DNA of 56,838 nt from the NCBI RefSeq assembly GCF_018343545.2, contig NZ_JAGYPE020000005.1:8961-65798 (forward strand). Reading direction: 5' to 3'. A model generated the notes under the pieces. The model saw nothing but the letters and a program-made list of their open reading frames with translations. It was not told where the DNA came from and did no database searches. Below, one piece after another: positions 1 to 8,565 of this stretch. The position numbers and the translations under genes were made by a program. Position 1 is the first letter of the stretch; each line of letters opens with the position of its first letter. The DNA is from Neobacillus citreus. GTDB lineage: Bacteria > Bacillota > Bacilli > Bacillales > Cytobacillaceae.

Positions 1-280
1 GGTCTTCATTGACCTTATGAAGACCATTTTCCATCTTGGCCTGAGGCGTTTGGGTCTTCATTGACCTTATGAAGACCATTTTCCTCCTTGGCTTGGGTCG
101 TTTTGGTCTTCATTGACCTTATGTAGACCATTATCCTCCTTGGCTTGGGCCGTTTTGCTCTTCATTGACTTTATGAAGGCCATTTTCCACCCTGACTTGG
201 GTCGTTTTGCTCTTCATTGACTTTATAAAGGCCATTTTCCACCCTGGCTTGGGTCGTTTTGCTCTTCATTGACCTTATGA
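1..280. repeat. 52-bp tandem repeat array (5 full units plus a partial unit)
   Basis: Units begin at 1, 53, 105, 157, 209 and 261, an exact 52-bp period. Each starts with GGTCTTCATTGACCTTATG or a close variant (GCTCTTCATTGACTTTATG in later units) and ends in a G/T-rich stretch around TTGGCTTGGGTCGTTTT. In the first two units GGTCTTCAT and ATGAAGACC form a 9-bp stem with a 7-nt loop; this pairing decays in units 4-6. The period is not a multiple of three, so this is not a protein repeat. The segments between the palindromes are alike, so it is not CRISPR. The array probably continues beyond the left edge. Confidence 0.9.
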
Positions 281-403
281 TGGGGGATTAAAGACATTTC
301 AACCCCGACTCAGCCGCTCTTTTTTGTCTTTATAAAACCGAGGTAGGGTTTGTTATTCAGGTAGTCTCGAACGTTCCCATGCATCGCCCCTGCCCCTCCG
401 CAC

Positions 404-437
404 AAAAAGAACCCTAGGCGCTTCAGCCCAGGGTTCT
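404..437 (-). terminator. Intrinsic terminator of the ABC transporter operon
   Basis: Read on the minus strand, AGAACCCT pairs with AGGGTTCT across a GC-rich loop and is followed by TTTTT. It lies just past the stop codon of the last permease gene. The stretch 281-403 to its left holds no gene; 372-395 has a weak resemblance to the GCATGGGGACGGTTCT repeat family. Confidence 0.8.
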
Positions 438-446
438 GCTAAGAAG

Positions 447-1232
447 TTAATGCGACCCGCCAAACAGTTTTCCGACTCCATAGATTTTTTCAAATATCAC
501 GATAAATATGACGGATATGAAGATAACGATACTTGAAACGGAGGCGACCATTGGATCATAGGAATCCTGCATATGGAAGAACAATTCGAGTGGCAGGGTT
601 CTCATATCGGTTGATACCATGAACAGCGAAACGGTGACGTTGTCAAACGAAATCAGGAAGGCAAACATCGCACCAGACAAAATCGCAGGCCGGATAATCG
701 GCAGCGTGATTTTCCAAAATACCACGAACGGATTAGCGCCAAGCACCGCCCCCGCCCGCTCCAGCGTATAATCAAAGCCGCTCAAGCCCGTCAACACAAA
801 TCGTATCGCATAGGGCACACAAATCACAATATGGGCAATCAGAAAGCCCGTTGGCTTACCTGCCAGCAGCATCGGCGTGAAATAAATCAACAACGCTGCC
901 CCCAGCACCAAATGCGGGATCGTTAAAGGCGATGTCAGCAGCGAAACGATAAAGGTTTTTCCCGGCACTTCATATTTGGCCAATGCCAGACCTGCAATAG
1001 TACCGAGCAGGACCGAAAAGAACGCTGCCAAGAAAGCAAACTTCACACTATTGAAAAAGGCATCCATGTACTCAGGTCGGTCTAATATTTTTTCATACCA
1101 TTGTAGGGAAAATCCTTTTGGCGGAAACGTTGGATAACCTGCTGTGGTAAACGATGCTCCAATGGTCACAATGAGAGGAATCAGCAGAAAAATCAAACCA
1201 ATTATAGTAACAGTAATCCTAACACCCTTCAT
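447..1232 (-). CDS. ABC transporter permease, PotC/YdcV type
   Basis: Inner-membrane permease of a binding-protein-dependent importer, 261 residues, the usual size for PotC-like subunits. About six hydrophobic segments are visible, the first at residues 5-25. The cytoplasmic EAA loop that docks on the ATPase starts at about E158 (ERAGAVLGANP) and ends in the usual LP. Its ATG shares one base with the TAA of the upstream permease (TAATG), so the two are probably translationally coupled. It is the last gene of a minus-strand operon with a second permease, an ATPase, a lipoprotein and an M29-like enzyme. The family transports polyamines, but related systems carry other small organic compounds, so the substrate is open. 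Confidence 0.9.
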   Translation of the reverse strand: MKGVRITVTIIGLIFLLIPLIVTIGASFTTAGYPTFPPKGFSLQWYEKILDRPEYMDAFFNSVKFAFLAAFFSVLLGTIAGLALAKYEVPGKTFIVSLLTSPLTIPHLVLGAALLIYFTPMLLAGKPTGFLIAHIVICVPYAIRFVLTGLSGFDYTLERAGAVLGANPFVVFWKITLPIIRPAILSGAMFAFLISFDNVTVSLFMVSTDMRTLPLELFFHMQDSYDPMVASVSSIVIFISVIFIVIFEKIYGVGKLFGGSH

Positions 1233-2164
1233 TATCGGAACACCTCCTTGAACTTCCTTTCAAAAATCCTTGAAAAAATCGTAACAGAAATTAACGTAAC
1301 CCCAAGCAAGATATAAGAGATCGCCGAACCGAACGTCCACCGGAATAACGTATTGATTTGCTCATAAATCACGATCGGAAGAACCGGCACGTTCGCGCCT
1401 CCCATGAGCGCAGGCGTTACGTACGAGCTCATCGACATGCTGAAAACCAAGACAATCCCGGCCACAACCCCTGGCAAGCTCAGCGGCAGCGTCACCGTGA
1501 AAAAGGTTCTTAACGGACTTGCGCCGATAATACTGCTTGCTTTTTCTAAAGATGGGTCAATATTATACAGGCTTGTAGCAATGGACAGTACCATAAATGG
1601 CAGAAACGAATTCGCCAAACCAATTACGACCCCTGGTACGGAAAACAGAAGCTTTAACGGGGAATCTGTAATTCCAATTCCCATTAAAAATTGATCAATA
1701 ACGCCATTTGGCACAAGCAGCAAATACCAGCCGAAGTTGCGGACAACCACACTAATCAATAAGGGTGACGCGACAAGGAGCGTTAGGTAGCCCCTCACCC
1801 GCGCCGAGCTTTTCGCCATTGTCAAAGCGATGGGGTAGCCAAGGATAAGAGCGATGATCACCGCATAAACACTGACCTTAATCGTCATCCAGAGCGATCT
1901 TAAAAAATAGGGGTCTGTGAAAAACGTCAGATAGTTACCGATGCTGTAACTGGCATTGGAAACATCGAGCCCCTCCACTTCAATGAAGCTTAAATAAAAC
2001 ACGTAAATCATTGGGACGACAAAGAATGCAAGGATAAATAAGAGCAGTGGTGCAAGAAGCAGCATGGCTGCCATGTATTTTCGAAAGACGTTTACTTTTC
2101 TTTTCGGTGCCAGTGGCAGGTCCGCGCTCATCTTTTGGTCAGGCGAATATCCGAGGTTTTCCAT
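1232..2164 (-). CDS. ABC transporter permease, PotB type
   Basis: Partner permease of 310 residues with about six membrane segments and an EAA loop near residues 210-232 (EKASSIIGASP followed by LP). The start at 2164 has a good ribosome binding site, GGAGGTG 8 bases upstream, and overlaps the ATPase gene by 37 bases. An alternative ATG at 2131 would give a classic ATGA overlap with the ATPase stop but has no visible binding site. The pair of permeases is a heterodimer in this family. Confidence 0.9.
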   Translation of the reverse strand: MENLGYSPDQKMSADLPLAPKRKVNVFRKYMAAMLLLAPLLLFILAFFVVPMIYVFYLSFIEVEGLDVSNASYSIGNYLTFFTDPYFLRSLWMTIKVSVYAVIIALILGYPIALTMAKSSARVRGYLTLLVASPLLISVVVRNFGWYLLLVPNGVIDQFLMGIGITDSPLKLLFSVPGVVIGLANSFLPFMVLSIATSLYNIDPSLEKASSIIGASPLRTFFTVTLPLSLPGVVAGIVLVFSMSMSSYVTPALMGGANVPVLPIVIYEQINTLFRWTFGSAISYILLGVTLISVTIFSRIFERKFKEVFR

Positions 2165-3237
2165 TCCACCAACACCTCCGTCCCTACCGACCAGGAATTC
2201 TCAATCGTTGGTCCGATAATTTGCACATGGTGCTGCCCCTTAACGGATACCTCAATTTCCCATTGTGAACCGAGATAATTCATTTGCTTGATGACGGCCC
2301 TTTGCTGGACAAGTTCAGTGTCAGCCACGCCCAGCCCTTGGTCAACTGACTTTATCGAAATTAATTCCGGCCGAATATACAGATTGACGACATCGTGAGC
2401 ATGGAATATTCGGTCCTTGCCGATGACATTATCTTTTTTCGTTTTGATGACCCAGCCTTCCTCAATTTCGACATCGGTATGGTCAGCGTCAGCCTCTACC
2501 ACTAATCCTTCAAACCGATTCGACTTCCCGATAAACTGGAAGACAAATTCTGATTGCGGATTTTGGTAGATTTCGGTCGGGGTGCCGATTTGCTCAATTT
2601 TCCCTTGGTTCATAACGACGATCCGGTCTGACATGGAGAGCGCTTCATCCTGATCATGGGTTACAAAAATCGTGGTAACCCCGACTTCTTTTTGTAACCT
2701 TTTAATTTCCGCACGAAGCTCATGGCGCAGTTTGGCATCTAAGTTACTTAGCGGCTCATCCAGCAGCAATAACTCTGGCTCCACAACCAACGCACGGGCA
2801 ATCGCCACCCGTTGCCGCTGTCCGCCTGATAACTCCCGTGGATACCGCTTTTCTAAGCCTGTCAATTTCACCAATTCTAGTGCTCTTTTAATTCTGCTTT
2901 CCATTTCATCCTTTTTTAACTTACGCAGCTTAAGACCAAACACAAGATTTTCGTGCACGGTCATGTGCGGAAACAAAGAATACGTTTGAAACACCATTCC
3001 AAGGTCCCGTTTATAGGGAGGGACGCCATTCATCTTTTTTCCTTTGATATATAGTTCTCCCTCGTCCGGATCGAGGAACCCGGCAATGGCATTTAGTGTC
3101 GTGGTTTTCCCGCAGCCGGAGGGGCCAAGCAAGGTAAGAAGCTCACCTTGCTTGATATCCAAGTCAATATTTTGCAAAACGACATTTGTTCCAAATCTTT
3201 TACTGACACCACGAATCGTCACATCACTAGTAGTCAT
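2128..3237 (-). CDS. ABC transporter ATP-binding protein, PotA type
   Basis: ATPase powering the importer, about 369 residues. It has a Walker A motif GPSGCGKTT near residues 38-46, the ABC signature LSGGQRQR, a Walker B segment LLLLDEP followed by the D-loop SNLDAKLR, and the switch histidine in VTHDQDE. The C-terminal third (from about residue 240) has the TOBE-like regulatory domain typical of PotA/CysA/FbpC ATPases. I start it at the ATG at 3237, 8 bases after AGGAGG, rather than the TTG two codons upstream. Confidence 0.93.
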   Translation of the reverse strand: MTTSDVTIRGVSKRFGTNVVLQNIDLDIKQGELLTLLGPSGCGKTTTLNAIAGFLDPDEGELYIKGKKMNGVPPYKRDLGMVFQTYSLFPHMTVHENLVFGLKLRKLKKDEMESRIKRALELVKLTGLEKRYPRELSGGQRQRVAIARALVVEPELLLLDEPLSNLDAKLRHELRAEIKRLQKEVGVTTIFVTHDQDEALSMSDRIVVMNQGKIEQIGTPTEIYQNPQSEFVFQFIGKSNRFEGLVVEADADHTDVEIEEGWVIKTKKDNVIGKDRIFHAHDVVNLYIRPELISIKSVDQGLGVADTELVQQRAVIKQMNYLGSQWEIEVSVKGQHHVQIIGPTIENSWSVGTEVLVEWKTSDIRLTKR

Positions 3238-3268
3238 CTTCAATCCCTCCTATGTTCGTTGATGCTAA

Positions 3269-4378
3269 TTACTTCTTCACCTTTTTCCCAAGCTCAGGAG
3301 TAACTTCCTTCGTCCACTTTTCGGTCCATTCCGGCTGGATTTTTGCGATGCCTGCGAAATCAGGCTTATAAACAGGGTCACTATCTTTAAAACCGATAAT
3401 AGAATCGTAGTTTTCAGGGAGTTTTACATTTTTCACGACCGGATAGAAGGCAATTTCGGCAATTTTCTTCTGAGAATCCTCTGTTACCATGAAATTAATG
3501 AAATCTTCAGCAGCCTTTTTATTTTTAGAATTCTTCACGACTGTCGCGACGATCGCTTGCAATGGAGCCCCTTCTTTTGGAATCACCATTTTGACCGGAA
3601 CACCCGCATCATGTAAGCCTGCGATCGTATAGCTGGCTTGTACCGTCACGGCAGCGCCCTGTTGCATAGCCGGTTGAATCTGTGTTGAGTTTTTATAGAA
3701 CGTATCGGAATAGGCAGCTAATTCCTTCCCTTTATCCATTCCAGGCTGCATATTGTCAATGCCGCCGCCATTTGCTTTTGCCAAGCTCAGAAACATCGTA
3801 AATCCTGAGTTGCTGGAGACATCAGGGAAAGCTGTCATCCCTTTATAATCGGAACTAATCAGGTCATTCCAAGAACTGATGGCCTTCCAGCCTTTTTCTT
3901 TAAAAATATCCGTGTTATAGCCGACCGCAACGGAGTAGCCTAAGACAGGAACACTATGTTCATCAATTAAATACCGTTCATCAATACTGTCTAAGCCTTT
4001 AATACTTTCCTTCGCGATGGCCTCAGTCAAGCCCTCTTCCTCAGCACGAACCGCTACAGGGGAATCATACATGGCGATATCGATTTGCGGGTTATCCTTT
4101 TGCAGCTGGACTTTTGTTAAAATTTCATTGGAAGAACCGGCTACAAAATTAATCGTGATGCCATACTTTTCTTTAAACTTTGGCGCCAAATCATCGCGGA
4201 TTAACTTTTCAATTTTTCCACCATTGGCTGCAATCGTAATTTCTTTCGTCTCTGTTTGAGGCTCTGCTTTCGAACCACTTTCTTTGCTTGTTTCATTAGA
4301 AGAAGGGTTTGGAACACCACAGGCTGCCAGCATCATAACCATTAAAAGAACAAATACACTAAACATTCTTTTCATCAT
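3269..4378 (-). CDS. Extracellular solute-binding lipoprotein, PotD-like
   Basis: Substrate receptor of the importer, 369 residues. It begins with a hydrophobic signal ending in the lipobox LAAC, so Cys20 should be lipidated and the protein anchored outside the membrane. A Ser/Thr/Glu-rich linker follows, then a periplasmic-binding fold of the SBP_bac_6/8 class. It lies 31 bases upstream of the ATPase and 100 bases downstream of the M29-like gene. Two adjacent ATG codons can start it; GGGGGA precedes both. The family binds polyamines, ferric iron or other small compounds, and the ligand cannot be read from sequence alone. Confidence 0.9.
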   Translation of the reverse strand: MMKRMFSVFVLLMVMMLAACGVPNPSSNETSKESGSKAEPQTETKEITIAANGGKIEKLIRDDLAPKFKEKYGITINFVAGSSNEILTKVQLQKDNPQIDIAMYDSPVAVRAEEEGLTEAIAKESIKGLDSIDERYLIDEHSVPVLGYSVAVGYNTDIFKEKGWKAISSWNDLISSDYKGMTAFPDVSSNSGFTMFLSLAKANGGGIDNMQPGMDKGKELAAYSDTFYKNSTQIQPAMQQGAAVTVQASYTIAGLHDAGVPVKMVIPKEGAPLQAIVATVVKNSKNKKAAEDFINFMVTEDSQKKIAEIAFYPVVKNVKLPENYDSIIGFKDSDPVYKPDFAGIAKIQPEWTEKWTKEVTPELGKKVKK

Positions 4379-4478
4379 AATTTCCCCCTATATCAGTTCT
4401 ATTTTATAAATTCATCACGTTTGCAATAGGCAGCGAACGCTTACAAAAGTCAGTTCCTTCAAAAAATTCCGACTTTTT

Positions 4479-5447
4479 TTAAACGAGAACTTCCCCATTT
4501 TGTAAAATCACTTTTCCATCTGCTACTAACGTTGGTTTGGTCATGATGAGGTCATAATGACAGGCCGCTTTTACATTTCCCCCTAAGGTAATATTAGTAC
4601 CAATTCCGATATGCACGGAACCGAATACCCCTTCATCTTCAAGCATCGAGCCAATAAATTTACAGTTAGGGTTGAGGCCCACGCCGATTTCTGCGATGTT
4701 ATAAACATTCGGATCATTTTTTGAAGCCAAATTTTCAGCAAGCATGTCGGCCTGTTTACCGCCGGAAATGGAAACAATCATTCCATCTTCTACTTTTACT
4801 GTCACCGGTTCGTCAAGTAATCCAATCCCTATGTAAGGAATACTGGCATCTGCCACAATGACGCCGTGAGCGGATCCTTCGATTGGTGAGACATTCGCTT
4901 CAACCGTTGGCACTGGAGCAAATTCACCCGGCTTGACCATACATGGCATGGCGTTGGAGCGTCTTCCTGTCGCGGAAAGGGTAAGGTCTGTACCATGCGG
5001 AGTGGTAAGCCTGATTTCGTTGGCTCCTTCAAGGGCGTTGGCTACTGCCCGGCAAATCGGTTCAACTGCTTTAAAATCAGCATGAACTCCGCCTTCAATC
5101 AACATTTCATCATGAAACTGGGTCAGCATGATCCCTCTTGAACCTGCATCCACAGCATTGCGGACTGCGCTGGTGTGCGTAATCGAAGTATAGACCGCAC
5201 TGATAAACACATCACTCGCCTCCATGGCAGCGGCGATTGGTGCCGGAGGCTCCTGCCCATCTGAGTTCCGCGGCGGCATCATGGCCATTGTCGGCTCTGC
5301 CCCTGCAGCGACAACGGCTGCGGAAATGCTCTTGGCAATATTCAGCATTTTTGGTTCTGTCACAATCAATACTTGTTCATTTGGTTGGACACCCGCGCAC
5401 ACCTCTACAATTGTTCGGGCTCCCTTGCTCATCAAAATCGTTTTCAT
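4479..5447 (-). CDS. M29 aminopeptidase-like / NicX-like metalloenzyme
   Basis: Protein of 322 residues resembling the thermophilic M29 metallopeptidase superfamily, which also contains the ring-cleaving 2,5-dihydroxypyridine 5,6-dioxygenase NicX. The C-terminal part carries the candidate metal ligands: a glutamate in AEIGVG, a histidine in SVHIGIG (about H279) and an HxD pair in CHYDL (about H297, D299). It is shorter than true M29 aminopeptidases (about 400 residues), which fits the NicX-like branch. It is the first gene of the ABC operon and has two copies of a palindromic operator in its promoter region. The coupling of importer and enzyme suggests uptake and first-step breakdown of one substrate, which I cannot name. 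GGGGAG lies 9 bases before the ATG. Confidence 0.75.
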   Translation of the reverse strand: MKTILMSKGARTIVEVCAGVQPNEQVLIVTEPKMLNIAKSISAAVVAAGAEPTMAMMPPRNSDGQEPPAPIAAAMEASDVFISAVYTSITHTSAVRNAVDAGSRGIMLTQFHDEMLIEGGVHADFKAVEPICRAVANALEGANEIRLTTPHGTDLTLSATGRRSNAMPCMVKPGEFAPVPTVEANVSPIEGSAHGVIVADASIPYIGIGLLDEPVTVKVEDGMIVSISGGKQADMLAENLASKNDPNVYNIAEIGVGLNPNCKFIGSMLEDEGVFGSVHIGIGTNITLGGNVKAACHYDLIMTKPTLVADGKVILQNGEVLV

Positions 5448-5500
5448 CTGATTTTTCTCCCCTTTGTTCTGGTTGGATTGATAAATTTTTCCACTTTTCT

Positions 5501-5544
5501 ATATTCTATAGAATTTGCATTTAAAAAAATATATTCTATAGAAT
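5501..5544. promoter_or_regulatory. Tandem GntR operator candidates upstream of the M29-ABC operon
   Basis: The palindrome ATTCTATAGAAT occurs at 5503-5514 and 5533-5544, each within ATATTCTATAGAAT. The copies are exactly 30 bp (about three helical turns) apart, on the same face of the DNA. The same core lies upstream of the neighbouring GntR gene at 6371-6390. This is the expected pattern for sites bound by that regulator. Confidence 0.75.
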
Positions 5545-5560
5545 CTATATTTGATAAAAA

Positions 5561-5582
5561 GTGAGAGGTTGTTACTTCTCAC
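5561..5582 (-). terminator. Terminator of the GntR gene
   Basis: GTGAGA and TCTCAC form a stem followed on the minus strand by TTTTT, 10 bases past the GntR stop codon. It separates the regulator from the promoter region of the M29-ABC operon. Confidence 0.75.
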
Positions 5583-5591
5583 GATTTCCCC

Positions 5592-6290
5592 TTATTCTGG
5601 AGACTTGGTCCCCTTCTTTTTTGACAAGTTTTCTTGATTGATATATTCGAGTCCATTCTGAATATGAACTCTCATCGCTTGTTCCGCTTTGTCCGCATTT
5701 TTCTCTTTTAGAGCCTGGAAGATTTCTAAATGCTCGGCATTGATCTTTTCTCTTCGGCTTGAATTATAAGCAGAAATATTGCGGTCATGATAAATCACGT
5801 CACTGACTAAACCCAAGAGCATCTTTAATTTCGCATTTCGTGCATACTCAATGATGACCGAGTGGATTTCGGAATTTAACCGGACAATTTCGGTTTCATT
5901 TTCTGCCTCGAAGGATTGTTCGAGCAATACCCGGATCCTTTCAATCCCCTCTTCATCGATATTCTCGACCGCCAGCCTAATCGCAAGTGTCTCCAATGCT
6001 TCCCGGCATTGATACGCTTCCTTTACTTCCTCATCCGAAAAACTTTGGATGACAACCCCTTTCCAAGGGACAATTTTCACAAGACCCTCTGCGGCCAATC
6101 GGCGAAAGGCTTCACGGACTGGCGTTGGACTTACCTTCATTTGTTTCGCCACTTCCGTTTCGGTTAATCGGTTGCCCGCCTGTAAATCCCCTTTAATGAT
6201 TGCGGCCTTTAAATTTTCATAGATCCTAACATTTAATGGCTGCCTTTCCACCGATTCTACTTTCGAAAGATCCAAGTAACCCTGGCTCAA
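5592..6290 (-). CDS. GntR family regulator with FCD domain
   Basis: DNA-binding repressor of the FadR subgroup, about 232 residues. The N-terminal winged helix includes LTETEVAKQMKVSPTPVREA and is followed by an all-helical FCD ligand domain with conserved histidines (EIHSVI, NAEHLE, MRVHIQ) that bind metal in this family. I place the start at TTG 6290, 5 bases after GAGGTGA. A longer frame opens at TTG 6368, but that TTG is part of a TTGACA -35 box and lacks a binding site. It precedes the M29-ABC operon in the same direction and probably controls both itself and that operon through the ATTCTATAGAAT palindromes. Confidence 0.85.
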   Translation of the reverse strand: MSQGYLDLSKVESVERQPLNVRIYENLKAAIIKGDLQAGNRLTETEVAKQMKVSPTPVREAFRRLAAEGLVKIVPWKGVVIQSFSDEEVKEAYQCREALETLAIRLAVENIDEEGIERIRVLLEQSFEAENETEIVRLNSEIHSVIIEYARNAKLKMLLGLVSDVIYHDRNISAYNSSRREKINAEHLEIFQALKEKNADKAEQAMRVHIQNGLEYINQENLSKKKGTKSPE

Positions 6291-6339
6291 CTGCTTCACC
6301 TCTCTGTATGTATCCGTTTTCAGATAATTCTTAAATACA

Positions 6340-6390
6340 TTATTATTTTTGGGACTATACTTTGTCAATACAATATTCTATAGAATATTG
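6340..6390 (-). promoter_or_regulatory. GntR promoter with 20-bp palindromic operator
   Basis: CAATATTCTATAGAATATTG at 6371-6390 is a perfect 20-bp palindrome. Two bases downstream on the minus strand is TTGACA (6368-6363), and 17 bases later TAATAA. The palindrome therefore abuts the -35 box, as expected for autorepression. Its core is identical to the two sites at 5503 and 5533. Confidence 0.75.
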
Positions 6391-6455
6391 AATATTTTTT
6401 ATTTTTACTATTTTATAAAAATAACAAAAATAACCTCTATATTATTTTACAATAA

Positions 6456-6481
6456 AAACCGTCTCTAAAAACAGACGGTTT
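6456..6481 (-). terminator. Intrinsic terminator downstream of the DUF4240 gene
   Basis: AAACCGTCT pairs with AGACGGTTT across an 8-nt A-rich loop, followed by TTTTATT on the minus strand. It lies about 110 bases past the DUF4240 stop codon; 6482-6591 shows nothing else. Confidence 0.7.
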
Positions 6482-6591
6482 AATATTTTTGAATCCCTTT
6501 GAAATTTGAAATGTATCCTCTTTTATCCTTCAAAGAGCAGCTGTGATAGACCAGCCGCCAGCCAAAACGAAAAGTGTTTTCTTGGCATTTT

Positions 6592-7149
6592 TTAACCTAA
6601 CGGATCTTCTCCGAAACGCTCCCATAATTGCGGGAACATCTCCATTAAATCATCCTCATCTTCCCAATCAAATTCAATGTCACTGTTGTGGTCTAGTCCT
6701 CTTTCGGTCAGCAAGTCCAACATTTCGTCATACAAATCCCCGTCCCAGTCCTCGAGATCCCCGTCCTTTTTCAAGGTGTAGGCATCAAATCCAATATTCA
6801 GAAAATCCTCATTTTCAGGAACGCCTTCTTCTCCCAAATTTTCATCGGAGATATAATCAGCCAAGAACTCGGGATTCTTTAGTGTTTTCTCATACACTTC
6901 ACGCCCCTGCGAAATAAGCCAGCCACGAAAATAATCGAAGGAATCGTCTGAGCACCCCCCCATGATGAGATAGGCCGCTCCCCAAAGACGTGATTGATAG
7001 CTTTCATTCATGTAGCTTCGGAAAATAAACTCATAATCCAGTATTTCGCTCTCTTCTTTATTGCTTAATGCCTCTGTCAGCCATTGTACCTGGTCTTCTT
7101 CATACGTCTTTGATTGCTCTATTAAATTCCAAAATTGTATTTTATCCAT
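6592..7149 (-). CDS. DUF4240 domain-containing protein
   Basis: Small soluble acidic protein of 185 residues, starting MDKIQFWNLIEQS, which is the recognisable opening of the DUF4240 family. The C-terminal half is very rich in Asp and Glu. The function of the family is unknown to me; members are often found next to contact-dependent or stress loci. I start at ATG 7149 because GGAGGG lies 6 bases upstream. The frame stays open for 67 codons further upstream, but that part has no family resemblance and no binding site. Confidence 0.75.
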   Translation of the reverse strand: MDKIQFWNLIEQSKTYEEDQVQWLTEALSNKEESEILDYEFIFRSYMNESYQSRLWGAAYLIMGGCSDDSFDYFRGWLISQGREVYEKTLKNPEFLADYISDENLGEEGVPENEDFLNIGFDAYTLKKDGDLEDWDGDLYDEMLDLLTERGLDHNSDIEFDWEDEDDLMEMFPQLWERFGEDPLG

Positions 7150-7365
7150 TTCAATCCCTCCAAAATAAACAGCCTTTGCAACAGTTGTATTCTCGGTGGA
7201 GGCAATGAAATCCTGCTCGTTTTTACTCCTTCTCAAGGACAATTCCGACTGATTTTTTGCTAGTTTTGTCTCTAAGCCCGTTTCTAAAGGACAGAAGCGA
7301 GATTCATAGAAAAAATACATATAAAATAAAGCAGCAGCAGATTTTTTCAAATAAAGAGGGTTCGC

Positions 7366-7430
7366 CAGTGGGGGGTACGGTTCTCCTGCATCATTCTTCG
7401 GTGCCCGTGTTAGCAGTGAAATAACCTATT
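7366..7430 (+). repeat. Degenerate copy of the GGGGACGGTTCT repeat
   Basis: GGGGTACGGTTCTCCTGCATCAT followed by TTCGGTGCCCGTGTTAG matches the left arm and interior of the interspersed repeat; GCCCGTGTTAG is also in the copy at 17162-17286. There is no right arm. It occupies the 3' side of the DMT transporter gene. Confidence 0.6.
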
Positions 7431-7434
7431 TCAC

Positions 7435-8313
7435 TCACGCGCTTTTTTTTACAGTGTATTTTTTAAAAGATGGCTTTATTTCAGCAATTAAAATGGCCAT
7501 CATAATGAGCATAGCCCCCATAATCATCCGACCGGTCAATACTTCATGTAAAAATAAAACAGACAACACCATTCCGAAAAATGATTCTGTTGATAAAATA
7601 ATGGATGCCTTTGTAGCGGTTGTAAATTGAAGTGCCCTATTTTGAGTAAGATAGGCAATCGTTGTTGAAAACACCGCTAAGTACAAAATCGAATACATTC
7701 CTTCTCCCTCAATCGCCGTCGGTATATCACCTTGGATGAACACCGAGACTACACTTAACAAAGATGCTGTGATGAATTGGACTATCGTCAGTGAAATGCT
7801 ATCTTCCTTTTGGACAAAAAGGTTGGTGTAAAAAATATTAAAAGCAAAGGCTACTGCACACCCAAGGGATAAAGCGTCGCCTATATTGATTATCATAGAG
7901 CTTTGCATGGATAAAAGGCCAATGCCTACTATAGCTATGATCGAACCGTACATTTCAAATCGATCAATTCTTCGCTTATAAATGAGGTAAGCAATGATCG
8001 GCACAATGACAACATTGACGGCAGTCAAAAATGCATTTTTAGATGGTGTCGTATATTGCAAACCAACCGTTTGTAAAGCAAATCCCATATATAAAAAGGT
8101 TCCTAGAATAGCACCTTTCCTCACGACAGCTTTTGTAAATTTTTTAAATTTGTAGCCAAATAGCACTGTTAGTAAAATTGTAGCTAAAACAAATCTACCT
8201 GCCATCACCTGATAAGCAGTAAAATAGTTTAGTGCAATATCGGTTACAACAAATCCGCTGCCCCAAATTATCGCTGTAACGAGCAGCATTCCATCACCTA
8301 TATATTGTTTCAT
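7435..8313 (-). CDS. DMT family transporter (EamA type)
   Basis: Integral membrane protein of 292 residues with ten hydrophobic segments and two EamA halves. The first half opens with TAIIWGSGFVVTDIAL, a typical EamA signature (GSGF), and the second includes the conserved FFGMVLSVLFLHE. Family members export amino acids, nucleobases or metabolites; the substrate here is unknown. The start is ATG 8313, preceded by GGGAGGGGAAGAG, rather than a longer frame to 8382. It stands alone between two unrelated minus-strand genes. Confidence 0.88.
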   Translation of the reverse strand: MKQYIGDGMLLVTAIIWGSGFVVTDIALNYFTAYQVMAGRFVLATILLTVLFGYKFKKFTKAVVRKGAILGTFLYMGFALQTVGLQYTTPSKNAFLTAVNVVIVPIIAYLIYKRRIDRFEMYGSIIAIVGIGLLSMQSSMIINIGDALSLGCAVAFAFNIFYTNLFVQKEDSISLTIVQFITASLLSVVSVFIQGDIPTAIEGEGMYSILYLAVFSTTIAYLTQNRALQFTTATKASIILSTESFFGMVLSVLFLHEVLTGRMIMGAMLIMMAILIAEIKPSFKKYTVKKSA

Positions 8314-8442
8314 CTCTTCCCCTCCCTGACTACCCCCAAGGATATCACAAAAAGAAACACAATAACTTGATTGCAATTCCAAACTTTCCAGCTTATTTTT
8401 TGGATGGATTCCAATCTGCTTTCGTTTGCTAAATCAGAAAAA

Positions 8443-8462
8443 AGCTGTCAATATCGACAGCT
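8443..8462 (-). terminator. Terminator of the MerR-thioredoxin operon
   Basis: AGCTGTC and GACAGCT form a 7-bp stem with a 6-nt loop, followed by TTTTTT on the minus strand. It lies about 100 bases past the thioredoxin stop codon. Confidence 0.75.
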
Positions 8463-8565
8463 CCGACCTTAAACTCTTTTTCCACCGTTCATCAAAAAAG
8501 TTGACTTTGCTTGCCCAGCAGATCACCAGTTAGGATAATTTTTTCCTGTAAAACTGGCCGTTAGT

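Noticed and set aside
1..280. CRISPR array
   Set aside because: The 52-bp units are similar along their whole length; there are no unique spacers and no cas genes.
6291..6368. N-terminal extension of the first GntR protein
   Set aside because: The TTG at 6368 is part of the TTGACA promoter box; TTG 6290 has a good binding site.
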